A DNA stretch of 64,000 nucleotides from Eopsaltria australis (Eukaryota; Chordata; Aves; Passeriformes; Petroicidae). The notes beneath the pieces were generated by a model. The model was not told the origin of the DNA. It worked only from the letters and a program-made list of their open reading frames with translations, and ran no database searches. The position numbers and the translations under genes are program-made. Shown one piece after another: positions 24,841 through 38,514 of the stretch. How positions within the stretch are numbered: the first letter of the stretch is position 1; each line of letters opens with the position of its first letter. The stretch spans positions 5,890,001 through 5,954,000 of the forward strand of contig JAVTVJ010000076.1 of NCBI GenBank assembly GCA_034509425.1, written 5' to 3'.

Positions 24841-26929
24841 TGGGTGAGGTTAGGGGCTTTTTTGCTTTCCTAACTGAGGCTGTTAAATTGTTCAAATTTA
24901 TTAAAAATGTTGTGATTTCTCTGCTGTTAATTTAGCTTAATGATTGAATAGTTCTAATAATAATTATTTTAAGGGAGTCATGCTCTGTTTTTTTAGCATA
25001 ACACGCTAAATGGAGACACATGCCTCTGGTGTAATTTCAAATGAGTACTTTGAAAATGAAATAATCAACAAAGTTCTAATTGCATGTTATCTGGAAAAGG
25101 TCACTCTAAAAAAATTCTTGTGAGAACGCATCTTTAGAAAAATGCTCATGAGCTAGTTTAAATCCAAACAACAGAAATTATATTATATTCCTTCCTTCAT
25201 AGATGAGTATACATGAACATAAGAGGCTAATAATGTAAGCCTATACCTTTGCCATTCTTCCCAGCACTATCCTTTCTTAAAGGGTAGCAGATAAAAAAGA
25301 ACCCTTAATTTCTCTTAATTCTCTTAATTTCTTGTTTCTGTTATAAGAAATTACATTCTTTTCACCAAACAGCATAAAACAAACACTTTTGAATTCTGTA
25401 TCCACTCTGAAGCAAGACAGGTACCTCGGATTAAACTCACACAGCCAACCAACACTGCCATGTCATGCAACATGCAAAGAATGGAACAGAAAGAGCCAAA
25501 TTAACATATGTCCATATAGAAGGTTTGAGACATCTAACACTTCAAATAAAGCTCTACACACACATGTAACTTTTTTCCCCCACAGATTACAGAAAAGGAG
25601 TCCTAATACAATTTGATCCAGTGCAGCTCCTGAGAATCATCAGCTTTCACTCATACAGGACCTATTCTGTGGAGATCATTTCTGTTTTGAGGAACAACTT
25701 CCATACAGCCAATAGGAAAGCTGAGGTACTGGATATTTAGAACAAAACTGCTTTTGGAATATGTTTGTTGTCTTTCATTTTTGCCTATATTGGTTTATAA
25801 AGTTCAAATCATACACAGATGCTCTCATGAGCAATTTAAAGTGAATAAAGTTACAAATAGGACAGAGATTAAAAAGACAAATCTATGGATGATATTGCTA
25901 TGTTTCTCACCATGGATTTGTAGAAGGTTCTGTTTCGAAAGTGTTTAGCACCCCTTGTAAGTGTTTTAAAATAGTCACAGCAGTATACTCTTAACCTGAA
26001 TGCACGGAATAGGTTTTTAAATCTAATTTATGTGTCATGTTTAGTAGCATATAATTAATTCTGGAAATCTTTTTAGACAAGTCACTGCATGTTCAACCTC
26101 TCAGGTATTTCGGTGTGGCTTGTTCTAGGTCTAAAATATGATGGGTTTCCTGCAGGACTCAGAAATGTCAAGCAAGTTTCATGAAGGTAAATCTCCTGAA
26201 GGTCGAAGACAATGCCCTTTCTAGGAGTTACAGGCTTTTTCCAACTTATATTAAGTGGTTTGTGTAACTCAGGGTGTACCTTGCTAGAGTACTGAATAAA
26301 TAAAAATTTGTATTAAAGAAGCAAGTTCAAGAGCCTGTTATGATACAAACCGTTGCAATAGAGGAGCTGTAGATTTGAGTCATTTGAATCTGATATTCAC
26401 TATATAGATGAAAGATGGTTGTTCACTTTAAATTTATCATGAGTTCAGCCACAGATTGAAATAAGATGGAGCAAACGTCTGTGGTTATCTGTTAACTGGT
26501 GTGCTTTATCATTTCATAGCTGAATGACTTATGATCATGTAGTTCAGAACACCTCTAATTAATTTTTGAGTTGAGTCTTTATTCTTAACCTCAAACTATG
26601 GTTTATTAATGGGTAAAGGTAAAGAGATTGCTGAAGTGTAATGTGTGGCTGTGCAAACATATTTGGAAGCACATAGTTCATTGTGGGATGTCAGATGTTT
26701 TACCTGCCTACCCAACTAATTGAGAATCATATCAGAGACCCAGAAAGCCATTGTAATGAATGAGACAGACAATGACCTCCAAAACATATAACTGAATTAG
26801 AACTGATGAACTTGATATGAGTAGAGTCACAGTGTCATTTTAAATATAACACAGTTTAACTAATTTTCCTGCCCTTGGAAATGTATTGCAGTAAAAGCAT
26901 AGGAAAGATTGCCAGGTGAATTTTAACTT

Positions 26930-26959
26930 GTTTTTTTTTTTTTGTTTTTTGTTTTTTTC
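26930..26959 (+). repeat. T-rich tract
   Basis: Runs of T broken by single G residues. Low-complexity sequence with no adjacent recognised element. Confidence 0.7.
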
Positions 26960-27949
26960 TATAAGTGTTATAAGAGTAGAGGATTTATTGAAGGATATTT
27001 GTTATATAAAAAAATATTTTGGTTCTGGATGCATGCAAAGCAGGCTTTATGGAATCTAGGAGGTATCTTTAATGGCTTTGAGGAGCAAGAAGTGATGGGA
27101 GAAGAGAAGAGGGAAGAGGGTTTTTTTCCCAAGATAAAAATGAAAAATCATTCTTTTGTCTTTCTTGCCAAAGAATGGAAAAGATAAGTTTAGGACATAA
27201 TTGTTTAAGATATGTTTAAGACATAATTTCCCACGATTTTTGTTTCTCAAAATAATGACTTCTTATAGGTTAAATAATTGTGTATATATAAATAATTGTT
27301 CCAGAATTCTCTTAGTCTTTAGACTAGAGGTTGATGGTAGTCAAATTTTGACAAATATTTCTGTATCATTTATGTAGACATTCTGTCTTTGTTAATCTAT
27401 AATATCAACTGACAGAATCAACTTCTGGTTGCCAGCCTTTGTATGAGATATAAAATTCATCCTCTGTTGCAACAGAGCAGAACCGAGACTTGTGTCTGTT
27501 TCTTAAATCCATGTGGTTCATTTGTTATAAATGATAAAGTGCTCAAATATAGAAATTCCTATGTAAAAAATAATATAAATTTCCAGTGAAACACAAATGA
27601 TGTCTTATTTTGTTACACTTCTATGAAGAAGAATGATGATTTGGCATCATTTTATGCCTAAGCAGGAGCTGCTTATTTACTGGTGAAGAATATGCTGTCA
27701 AAACCATCTATTTGATAGTCCATGTCCTCAGTCTCTCAGTAAGTACACAGTGTGAAATAAAACAGATTTAGGGAAAACACTGAGCTTCCCTACCTACAAT
27801 GCCTTGAATTTTTTTCTCAGCTTTGAGGTCAAGGCTTACTTTCATCTATCCGTTCCCAAAAGGCAAAAGATTTCTTTTTTGTTTTTGCCTAAGATTCTGC
27901 TGATTTCCATTTCTTTTCTTTCATTGCTGTGGACTTATCTTTAGTTGGA

Positions 27950-27978
27950 TTTCCCAGGAATATTTTCCCAGGAATACA
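27950..27978 (+). repeat. 14-bp tandem duplication
   Basis: TTTCCCAGGAATA is followed immediately by a second copy with one extra T. This is a recent-looking slippage duplication in otherwise unique DNA. Confidence 0.7.
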
Positions 27979-29422
27979 AAACTGTTAAATCAGAATAGCT
28001 GATGCATGTCAAAGTTGCATTCTTCGTTTTAAGTTAACTACTCAAATAAATGGAGAACAACACCAACAAATTTTATATAAACAACAGAAAGGTCTCTGGT
28101 GCATTTTTTTGAATAGGCTATGTCATTCTCTTTATAGTATCTGTCTTCACCATGTGGATCTTGGCATAGTGATTGGATTTAATGGATCTCAAAAGACCTG
28201 CTCTTTCTTTCAAGGTTTGCTGGAAAAAATTGCACAGGTTAGGAAAAACAGTTGCTAAAATGGGCTGTATAGGGGAGTTGTATATTGTTCTTTTGGATTG
28301 TCTGAAATTCTGACAGTTGTAACAATGATGGTCAGGAACAAAAGTAAAAGTGATTTTTAAAACACAAGTCTGAAATGTCTTCCAAATGTGAAGATTTCAA
28401 TAGACTAACACACCAAGAGAGCGGAAGGACCTGACAGAAAATAGTCATTTTCTGTATGTGTAGAATTTAACAGTCCTTAAATGGCTCGTGCTGCATGAAA
28501 GAAAAGCAGAAAAATGACCTTTATCTTTGTCACCACTGCAAATCTTGCTGTTCCACTGTTCAAGTGATGCATAGAGGTGGAAATAAAGGAGATGAGTACA
28601 ATAGACTTTTCCATAGACTGAGTTTTCCAGGTCATTTAATTCTCTCTAGTGTGTTCAGAACCTTTCCAACAGAGCTAATGATAACAGATTGCCACATTAT
28701 CCTGCTCGTGGTGACCTGTTTGGGTACCTGCCAGAAATTCTACTCACTCAAAACTATGGGTGAAAAAAGTGTTTACTGAATTCACTTCTAATGGTTATGA
28801 TAATTTATTCAGGGGGAAAAAATGTATTATTGAATACTTCATGTGTTAAATAATTACTCAATTATTTTGAAAATTGATACTTTATTTCTAGGTCGCTGCT
28901 CTGCTGCAACTGATTTTGAATTTTCCCTACAGTCTCTGGCCTTTTGCCAGTTCATGTTCTATGTGGACAGTTCTCCCTATCAAACAAGGCTGTTTTTGCA
29001 ACATATAGCCAGCTAAAGCTACCCACAGGAACTGTCTCCTTGCTAGAAAAGAAACAGTTGAGACTCTGAAGAAGATAAATGTAGCATTTTTCCTGGTTTT
29101 TGTTGTTTGTTTGTTCTTTGGGTTTTTTTTGTGATTATTTTTGGTCTGCATGAGCTTAGAAAGTGCTAAAGAAAAGTCTCACTGCCAGTGAGTATCATGG
29201 TGTTCAGGCTCTTGATAATTTCCTGATTTTAATATGATTTTTTGAGCATAAAATTCACCATTTTTGATGTTAGCCTTATTGTTTGAATTTCTATCTTTAA
29301 CATAATTTTTTGAGAACCAAGAATCTTTAAATCACATACACCATGTGATTTTTACCACAAAAAAAAAGAGCCTGCAATTTAAATATTAATTAAAGAAATT
29401 TTGACTACTAGAATGTGCACTG

Positions 29423-29445
29423 TTTCTCCAATCCAATTGGAGAAA
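29423..29445. repeat. Perfect short inverted repeat
   Basis: TTTCTCCAAT and ATTGGAGAAA form 10-bp perfect arms around a 3-base centre (CCA). No function is implied. A dyad of this size can be a dimeric protein-binding site or can arise by chance in A+T-rich DNA. Confidence 0.6.
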
Positions 29446-31501
29446 AATAGTTTCCTAAAACAGATTCTGCCTGGGAGTTCTGCTTTTGAGATAACTTGCT
29501 CTCAGATGTTACCTACTTAACTTTGAAGAGCTAAAGGGATCTAAAATTTAAAAGTTTACTGTTTATTCAAACTGATTCCTAATCTAGTGTGTTTTAAAAG
29601 GAATTTTGAGATTATACCTAATATTTTGGGTTGGGATTTTTAATTACATTTAAGTTCTTGTAGAAATGGTACTTTTTCCATATCAATGCAAAGATCATGT
29701 TAAGAGTAATAACAAACTTTACACACCAGTGACATAGTTAGGCTTTCCATGTACAGCTGTTGGTTCTCTAACTCAGGGCCATTCAAGCCTGCATGGGGCA
29801 TGTAAGTCACCTGAATAGAATTCCCTTGATTATAGAATTAAAAACACTAGAGGTAGAAGATGCCATCAAATCTATTTCAGATGTAATTGTTCTCATCACA
29901 AAAGGTTTCCTTTGGAGTTTGTTTCATACATGGAGGGCTCAGATTTCGATCTTACAGAAAATGTTTTGCCTGTTGGATGCAAAGTATAGCAGTTTAGCTC
30001 CTGCTTTGCTAGCAGCTGAATCATCTTAGATGAGTAACAACTTTCTTTACGAGGTGGGGAGAGTGACATAGAGTGGAGAATCACAGGTAGCAGTGTTAAT
30101 GGAATCACATTAATTTTAAAAATAGGATTTAAGAGGTTTGAGGCTTATATGACTGATAGGTTGTTGACAACAAGCATGCCTGTGTTCTGAAAAAATTCAG
30201 GTTTCTATGGCCTGAAATGAGTAGTGATTCTGCCCTTTCCTACTTACATGTCTTCAATAGAAATAACTAGAATATTCAAGGCTTTTGATCTTGAACCCAT
30301 TTACTTTGACTTCAATTTTATGTTCTTCTAGATTGCTTTATTTTAATTTTGTAATGAAATATTGTATTTTGCTGCTCTGTAAGTTTACAAAGGTTAAAGC
30401 ACTACAAAATGAAGACTTTATGGTAGTATAATTTTTTTAAAAGTCTTCCAAGTAATGTCTGAAGTCCTATTAGACTATAGTTCTGAAATTATTCAGATAT
30501 TAGTATAGTTTTCATTAATACTGAGTACATAATTTCATGGATTAAATTGTGATATATATGTTTACAGCTTACTACAGGCTAACGAGAATCTAAAATGTAG
30601 CATATTAATAGTGGTTCGCTCCTTCTGTTGACGCACAATAGGGAAAACAGAAATACTACTCTAACAAATTGCATGTATGAAGATTTCAGATCTCCCATAA
30701 ATCTGTCTCCATACAAGAAACCTTTTATACATCTCAATGTGATCTAAAGAAGAAAAAATTTTATCCTAAGACAGTTACATAGGCTTAGTGTGGCATTACA
30801 GTGAAGCCTAACCAATGACAAATCACTGCAAAAGATGTGGTTCATTTCTCTCCTTGCCACCCTCTCTTCCCTGTTAGCACATCTACAGACTGTACATTCA
30901 ATGCTTAATTGGTTGATCCAGTGGAAAAGATTCCCATTTGGTTTGTTTCATTCCATATACCAAACCAATATACTAATGTGAGTGAAATTTCAAGGTGGTT
31001 AGACTTCTACTTTGTAAGGCAGCTTGCTATCAGATTGGCTTTGCAATCACAGTAAGCCACAAAGGATGCCTTAATTTTTGAAGCAGGTGAATTCCTGTGC
31101 TGAAACAGCATCAGAAATCCTGGCGAGAGCAGGACTGAGCTACACACAGAGCCACTCCACTGAGGGTGCCACCTCCCACTGATGAAGGATGAACTAATAC
31201 AAGATTAAGTGTGGTAGGGCCTTACCCCCACTTCTGGTCTGATCTGGGGAGGCACCTTGCCTTTCATGAAAGCAGAAATGAGTCAAGTCTGTCAAGCCAT
31301 TAAGGTCCAAGCAGACTTCATTCCTTGTTAAAAACAGCTCTAAAATTTCTATCAAGACCAAAATACGTTTACTTTCCACATGGTGAATATGGAAGTCCAG
31401 TCTGAAACCTGACTGTTTGAGACTCTGTCCACTGCACTGCTGTCTCCTACCAACCAGGCTGGGATTATCTACAAGGCAGCCACTCATTCACACTGGGGAT
31501 A

Positions 31502-32176
31502 TGTTGCGTTCCCTGCCTCGGTCCCACCTTGGTACCGGCAGCGGAGTCCTAGCGCTACCCTAGGAAGTCGTTCGCGATCGGGAAGACTTCCTCGGAGTGC
31601 TGACTATGAGCACAGCTGGTCCACGTTCGGTCCGGGGAGGTGTTGCCCCCGGAGTGTGGTGAAACCGCAAAGAACTACCAGAGAAGGAGGTCTCTTGGTA
31701 TGTGATTTCGGTAGGTTTATTGCCTCCAAAGGGAGCACATGGACCAAGAGCCAAGAGCAGCTTATTACATCGGTATTTAAGGGAGGAACAACACCCAATA
31801 GGATGAGGGCAGGGGGGCAATACAGGGGAGGGGCTGGGGTACATGATCAAATGGGGTTTAGGGAGGGGAGGGGAACAGAGAGAACAACGAATGAACTATG
31901 GAGTGACAGGGAATTTCCCAGAGCGGGAATACATAACAGACAAGTCCAGTAACCAATAGCAGAAGCTTGGGGTCCATGGATTGGTGGTCCAACTGCTGCC
32001 CCTGGGAGCTCTGGGGGGAAACCCTCTGTCCGTGGAACCTGTCCGGAAGTCCTCTGGTTCCGAACCACCGCAACAGGGATAGGTACAGGCAGATGGAATT
32101 TGGGGAAGATACTAGGCAGACACCCGTCCTTTCCTAAGAAATTAACTGGAGAAAGTGTTATATTTTTAGCCATACA
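31502..32176 (-). mobile_element. GC-rich solo LTR of an endogenous retrovirus
   Basis: The element stands out sharply from the A+T-rich surroundings by its G+C and CpG content. Read on the minus strand it runs from TGTATGGC at 32176 to GCAACA at 31502, giving imperfect TGT...ACA termini about 675 bp apart. Minus-strand landmarks are in LTR order: a long U3, a TATA-like TTAAATACC at about 31773-31781, an AATAAA at 31716-31721, and then a CpG-rich U5-like end. No primer-binding site followed by gag-pol sequence lies beyond either end, so it is a solo LTR. I cannot find a clean target-site duplication. Open frames of 64-108 codons inside are by-products of the high G+C. The family name is unknown to me. 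Confidence 0.75.
31716..31721 (-). promoter_or_regulatory. Polyadenylation signal within the 31.5-kb LTR
   Basis: AATAAA on the minus strand (TTTATT on plus), about 55 bases downstream of a TATA-like TTAAATACC at 31773-31781. The spacing and order fit the R region of an LTR and support the minus-strand orientation. Present-day use is unknown. Confidence 0.55.
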
Positions 32177-33550
32177 TACTTTGTGAGTCGTGAATGCAAA
32201 TGTTCAAAGTGACAAGCTCTGAGTCTTGAAGACAGTTCATTGACCCTGCTTTTCCAGATATGATATAACTATCACCATCTTATGTGGAATTCGTGTATTT
32301 GCGTGATAGCCAGATGTAGCAATCCCTGAACTAGAGGTAATTTTGGAAGATGCACATATATTTCATGATTTTTTTTTTTGATACAGGAAACTCAGAAAAC
32401 TGAGGAATTGAAATTGATAATGAAAAACCATCAAAAGAGCTAAAGTCTTGTGTAAGATTTTCTTTATACTGTTTATACAGGCACAACGTTTCAGAGCAAC
32501 TTCATATACTGTTCATGTTTCTGGTTTTATATTAAATTAATTTACATTTCAAGTTTTCAGAAGTATTTTCAAAGCATATGTTTATAAATATCGTTTTATC
32601 TTCCTAGATTTTTAAAACCCCTAGTAAAATGCCATAAAAAATGCTTATACCATGCTGCCTTACATGACTAGAAGGAGAGAGAGAGGCTGTCAACAGATCT
32701 TGATCTTGTCTCATGTATTCAAATCTGAATCCAAATTCATATCTCAAGTGTTGCAGAGACATGTTGTAGAGAAGAGGTCTTAGCAAATGAGAAATGTTTC
32801 TGTCTTTTGCAATTTTTAAAAAAATAGTAGAAAATCCACAGCCTCACACAAAAATCGAATCTTTACATACTATAACAGAGACACTGATAATAAGCATTAA
32901 ACAACCCTAATATGCAGCACAACTCCTTTATTAGCAGTTTAGTGAGGAAAAACACTTACTTCTGCTTTGATAGGATGAGAAGAACCAAAGCTCTATGTTA
33001 TGCGTCATCATTATACTAAAAATTGTTATTTGTTTATTATAGCAGTACTATTTTTCCTATTTTAAGTACTCAAAATAAAAGCTAGTTTTATCTTTTTATT
33101 CACATATGCAGTGGAGTTTCTAAAGATTTCTAGTTAATTCTTTCAAATTCATACGAACATTGTTGTCTTAATCTAACATTTGATACTGATAGAAATTAGT
33201 TGCAAACTATTTAATGACATTCTGCAAGTTATGTCTTATCAAGTTTGTCATTGCCACCTGATACAAGCAATTTTAGAAGTCAGCAGTCTCATTACTTAAT
33301 GAATTTGGCAGACACACATAATTGGCTTTTACCTTGGTTTTCATGTATTTTTATGGGATTGCGCAGGGGCTTTTTGAGAGTATAGACTTCATAGTTATTT
33401 GTTGTGCAACCATAAAATAATTTCTTGTAACCGATGCCTGCCTGTATTTTCTAGTGCACGAAATAAACTAGGTAATGACCAAATCTGGTAAGCTGAAATA
33501 GCTCTGTATAAAATGCAAATTTCATAAAATCAAATTGTTCAGATAGAAAA
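32177..33550. other. Unique A+T-rich DNA
   Basis: No exon or recognised repeat. A short T-run lies near 32370. A 60-codon minus-strand frame near 32.7 kb has no recognisable feature. Confidence 0.65.
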
Positions 33551-34066
33551 AGGGCCTTGGACTGTCTCCAGTCCAATCATCTGTTCATGACAGGTCAGCT
33601 CCAAGGAAGTCAGGCCAGGCTGCTTAGGTCTTCATCCAGTTGGGTCAGACCAAGATGCTTAGGAGTTCATTCAGTTGGGTCTTGAAATCATCCAAGGATG
33701 GAAAGTGAGGAACCTCTCTCAGCTTGTGCCACTGCCTCTCTGTCCTTATGGCTGAAAACTTCTCCTTCTCCTTATATTCAGATGAACCTCTCTTTTTTCA
33801 GTTTACACTTTTTATTTCTCATCTTTCCAGCTTGCATTGCTTTGCAGAGTCTGGCTGTCTCCCCAATGACTTTCTCAGAGCACCGGGGTCTGCTGGTAGA
33901 TCCCCCCAAGGCCAACTCTGGTACAAATTGAAGAAGCCCAGCTCCCTCAGACTCTTGTTAAAGAGCAAGTGGTTCAGCCCTACCATCTCAGTGACCTCCT
34001 TGTATTCTCTTCAGTTGGTCACTCTCTTTCTTTTACAGAGTGGCCCAAAATTGGATGCATTATTTT
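33551..34066 (-). mobile_element. Old CR1 LINE 3' region, antisense
   Basis: The plus strand reads as a diverged reverse-complement CR1. The order is a decayed 3' end (CTTGGACTGTCTCCAGTCC), then GTTGGGTCTTGAAATCATCC, AAGGATGGAAAGTGAGGAAC, a GAAAACTTCTCCTTCTCC segment, and GAAGAAGCCCAGCTCCCTCA. It ends at GTGGCCCAAAATTGGATGC, which corresponds to the CR1 block usually read as GGCCCAAAACTGGACAC. The divergence and small insertions point to an old subfamily. Overlapping plus-strand frames of 77 and 114 codons are accidental. Confidence 0.8.
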
Positions 34067-37000
34067 AGATATGAAAGTTCTTGGAAAAGTGGAAAAGTAG
34101 GCAGTCTTTATCTTCATAAGATAATATTTTGAAACATGATTGAATTGGTGCCTTTTTTCTTTTGAGACCAACTTTAATTTACAAAAGCATGAATTAGACT
34201 CTTGCTGGTGCACCAAAACCAGAATTTGATCTTCAGACATATTCATCCAAAGGGATGAAATTTTTTTCTTGAAAGAGGATATTATGTAACTCTTCTTAAA
34301 ATTCCTGGATTCAGAAACATCAGAGCAAGATGAAAGTTAAGGCAAGAACAATAGTGTCTAATTTATTTCCGTAGGAGAATTCTCTCATTGGTTTTTTTGG
34401 TGATGCTTGCATAGCTACAGTTTTGTGTAAATATTGAATTCTCTATTAAAGAGAAAGAGCAAAAAGAAACAACCTTTTACTGATGCAAAAGACATCCCTG
34501 TTTACTTGCTTTAAAATTAGTCTGGTCCGTCCCAGTTCATGTTCCAAAATGAAATAGCTGAATGGGACTGTTCCTCTTATTCTGGTTGACACCAGGTGCT
34601 TCTGCACATCTCTGCTTTCCCAGGAAAACAGCCTTTGCTCAATCTGAGAACATGATGGTCATCAAAGCAGCAGCTTTCAAGGCAGGGAACATATAGAAGA
34701 AATCCTTAAGAAATGGATAGAAATTAACCTCCTAACAGTGATTTGGCAAAAGGAAGACACAGCTTTGCACATCACTCCCAAGTTTATTATCCTTTAATTT
34801 CCTTTTACACTTTCTGGTTTCATCCATTTCGTCTCTTATGAGACATAATATTAGTGCATAACCTTTTTTTTTGTTGTTTTTGTTCAACTTTCCTTGTTAG
34901 TCCATGGATTTATCTCCTGCTTGCCCATTGCATGTGGTGGGCATGTTCTCTCCTGCTTTGATATTTCAAAACGGATGAAAGTGTGGGCTGCTTACTGTGT
35001 TCCTTCTAGAGGCAAGAAGGAAAAGGTTGTATATTCAGAAGAAAAAATGTGTATCATCCTATTGTAAATATCTGAAAGGGGAAAATATTTATAGGGTGAT
35101 TTCTCTGTTTTATATCTAGCCAGAAAGGGAGAAGAGTGGTACTATATAAGACACAAGAGTTGGAGTCAAGAAATCTTGTGAAAAAGTGACTGCACATTTT
35201 TATTATTTTTTAAGGAACTTAGAAAGCTTTAACTGTCTTTATTATGTCAAAAACTTAGTGTGTAGTCTTTGTGATTTACAGTTGAAAGTTATATTACAAT
35301 ATTTTAAATGAAAGTTGTAGTTCACCATTTATTGTGGAACAAAAGAGAAAAAAAGTAGCTTCTTTAGTGCTTCTTTTCTTTTACTCCAAGTTCTTTTCAA
35401 TTAAATCTTAATGTAAAATGAAGGAGGGACACAGCTTTCTTAAAACATCACTAGGAATTCTGGGGTTTAAGTTCTTTATATACAAAAAGTAAAATTTAAT
35501 TTTAATCCTGTTACCTCAAGTGTGTTGTAATTAAATATTCATTTAAATATCATCCCAGTTCAGATGCTCCATTTAAAGATTTATTTATTTGTAAATGGCA
35601 AGTCAAATTTTAAGTTTACACTTATTTAAGAAAAAACCCAAGTAAATTAGTTATTACTCAGAATAGTCCGCCATAACTATGTGATAAAGAACTCACACCT
35701 ATGTGGATGAAAAAAAAATATTTTGATCACAAGACCACAACATTACTGGCAAAAGAAATAATTGATTTATTTACAAAATAATAAAAGGTGGAAGGAAGCA
35801 CATCTATTGATCAATAACCTGGATGGAAATGGTACCTGATAGCCTAAATATGTTCTGGATTTCAGGGAAGAGTTTCTGCAACTGTATGCAATAAAGAAAG
35901 TGGTGTTCTTGAATATTGTAAAATAAGGCTTTTGATATTCTGTTCCCATTTTTGCCAGACTTTGAAAGCCTCTCCTTCAAGAAAACTCTTTTATGAATGG
36001 AAAATGAAAATAAACATCAGGATAACTTTTTCATACAGCAAGCAAATAAAAGTGATATGTTAACTTATTTAAAGTGCAAGGAATCTTTTCTAGAATTTAT
36101 ACTTGAATTGGTTATGAGGACAAGGCAGTATAAATACAAATTTAGGTAAACGACACTTTCTGGCAAGTAAAACTCAACATCTAAATTTTGTAACAGTAAT
36201 CCCAGTTAGTGTTTCAGATGTTATATGAAGCAAAATTCCACTTCCAAAATATGATACTGGAAATTCTTCAATCCAAATTAGTTTAAACTGAAGTCCTTGG
36301 TTTGCAGAAACATAAGGTTTCAAGACATCCTAAGAATAGGTAGAAGGGAAACAGAATGGCACTGGCAAGTGTCAGCCATTCCATAGCAAAACTCACTTCA
36401 TACAGAGAAAACTTTGTTTAGTTTTCCATAGTGAATGTGAGGTAAATGTTTTATTTCTTCAAAGAAACAGAATTTTTTTTTAAGTTTTCAAATATAGGAA
36501 AAGAAAGGCAGCAGGGTATCACAGTTTCTGTATGCAAGCTGGATGCATCTTCAATAGCATGATTGGCTGGACTCTGCAGCATAAGAAAATTAATTCTTTC
36601 CATCCCAACCCCTTTATCTACTTCCCTATAGAGATAACATCCTACAGTGAAGGAGTTGATGGAGATACAATTGTGGAGGATAGAGCTCTCTTTTTTAGGT
36701 AAAGCTTCCAATTTTGCTGGTAGTTATTCTGAAGCTTCAGCAAAGATAACGTGCTATGGAAACTTCTGCAAGTGGTCTCTCAGCTCACATTCGAGGCTAC
36801 CCTCTGAGCATTTCTGTTGTATCTGAAGTACTTTGATGTATCCATACTGGTCCTACCATCAAGAATTCATATCTATTTCTAAACAAGGTCATTTACAAAA
36901 TCAATTGCTGCTCTCCTTTTCTTTTAATATATCATGTTTTCTATAATTAACATGTACTTAAAGAGATGTGTTCAGTTTTCAAGATATACTGATCCGTAGA

Positions 37001-37514
37001 TCTTATTTAACAATTTTTGTTTTGCAAATTTGCAAGTACAGCTCTCTCCCTTTATCCTAGATTAGTAAAAAAAGAACTGCCCTGTTGCCTTCTTGAGTTT
37101 AAATTGAAAGCTAAGTTGATATATGGAGTAGAGAACCTTCAGTGCTATTCATTTGGTTCAGTTTGGCCATCACTGAACATTGCCATTTTCACTATATGCA
37201 GGAATTGTTTATTTCACAGACTTGATGAAAACTAATTCGTAGTATTTATTAAGATAAATGTAACAAGTCATAAAATAAAATGAAATTAATTTTAGTTCAT
37301 TAAAAATCTCCTTTACTCTGTAAATCATACACTAATGACAATTTGATAACTTTGATGAGAGGTGGGAAAGGAACTTTCTTTGATTACACTAAACCCTGTA
37401 CAGTTAATTTGAACTGAGTAGAGATATGGATTTTTAAAAAGCCAGAAAATGTGAGATAGCATGGAAACAGAAGGTGCAGAATATCCCTTGTTGTGTTTCT
37501 GTAGAAAATATGCT

Positions 37515-37593
37515 ACCAAAAAAAAACCCAACCAAACCCAAACCAAACCAACCAACTGAACAAACCAAAAAAACCAAACACAACAAACGAACA
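37515..37593 (+). repeat. A/C-rich (AACC/AAAC) tract
   Basis: Irregular units such as AACCAAACC, AACCAACC and AAAACC, with no G or T for long stretches. It is the strand complement of the TTGG/TTTG tracts at 24.1-24.8 kb. The minus-strand frame crossing it is Trp/Gly/Leu/Val-rich for that reason only. Confidence 0.8.
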
Positions 37594-38495
37594 AGCTAAA
37601 CTCTTTAAAACTCTAGAGTGACTAATCAGTTTGTTAGCTGTTGGGGAATTTTCATTTTATGCCTTGAGGCACATTAAACACATTTGTGCTCAAATATATG
37701 CATTAAAAAAAGAGTAATAAACAATGCAGTGCGCTGAGTCCTACTACCATATGCAACTCTAAAGGGAGTCTGCAATCATGAATCACAAGCAGAATCCTTA
37801 TATATCTTTTCACCAGCTCCAGTCCCAAGAGCAGTGATATGGAGCACTTCAGGCAGCCCTTGGGTCCATGCTCTGGTCTACATGTGCTGTCAAACATGGC
37901 TCCTAAGTGCTCTCATTGCAGAATGGCTACAGGATAATTCTGAGGCTGTTCCTTATCTCAGCACTCAGAAATGCTTCACTTCCTTGCACAGTGGCCTTCT
38001 GTCCCTGGCATCCCTACTTTCAGACAGTGTAACTCCTTCTTGTAGTCAGCCTTCTTGCCCTCCATGAGAGCTCATTCATTAGTCAAAAATTACCACTGCA
38101 ATTGGAATTATCCCTTCATAGCTAAAACCCATTTTAGAGTCTGGGAGTGGAATAGGAAAGGAAGGGTGGCAGAAAACCCTCAGAAGAGGATCTAATTAAA
38201 GCAATATCACTTGATAAATGAACATTCATTATCTGTAGACAAATGCAAGAGAGCTCACAGAATGACTGAGAACACCATGCTAAAAGGGAAACAAGTGATT
38301 CACTATAAATAGTTTGTGAAAGTAAACTGAAAAAATATACACAGCCATGCCAGTAAATCTCCTAAACCATCGAGCAAATAGAAGTCATGCCACACACTGC
38401 AACCTTTTAACTCACTAGAATGATGTCAGGACCAGAGCACAAAAGATAAATACGAATAGGACAAACAAATATGTTATTTTCTTAAAATTTCATGG

Positions 38496-38514
38496 ATATA
38501 TATATATATATATA
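38496..38514. repeat. (TA)n dinucleotide repeat
   Basis: About nine TA units, self-complementary and liable to extrude as a cruciform. Ordinary microsatellite. Confidence 0.85.

Larger units (their letters stand above)
15553..31501. other. Long unique A+T-rich tract, simple repeats only
   Basis: About 16 kb with no supportable exon, RNA gene or clear LINE/LTR. It contains a purine-rich stretch near 15.92-15.98 kb, poly(A)/(T) tracts, a 9-bp tandem repeat at 18.97 kb, TTTG and TTGG repeats at 24.1 and 24.8 kb, and short direct repeats near 27.2 and 27.96 kb. All open frames are 60-97 codons, without domain signatures or splice context. The last few hundred bases before the 31.5-kb LTR are somewhat more GC-rich but show no recognised content. 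Confidence 0.62.

Noticed and set aside
24710..24935. Frames with repeated PTNQ or GWLV residues
   Set aside because: They are direct translations of the TTGG tetranucleotide repeat and poly(T).
31560..32173. Several frames of 64-108 codons on both strands
   Set aside because: All lie inside the GC-rich solo LTR, where stop codons are scarce. They overlap in conflicting frames and match no known protein.
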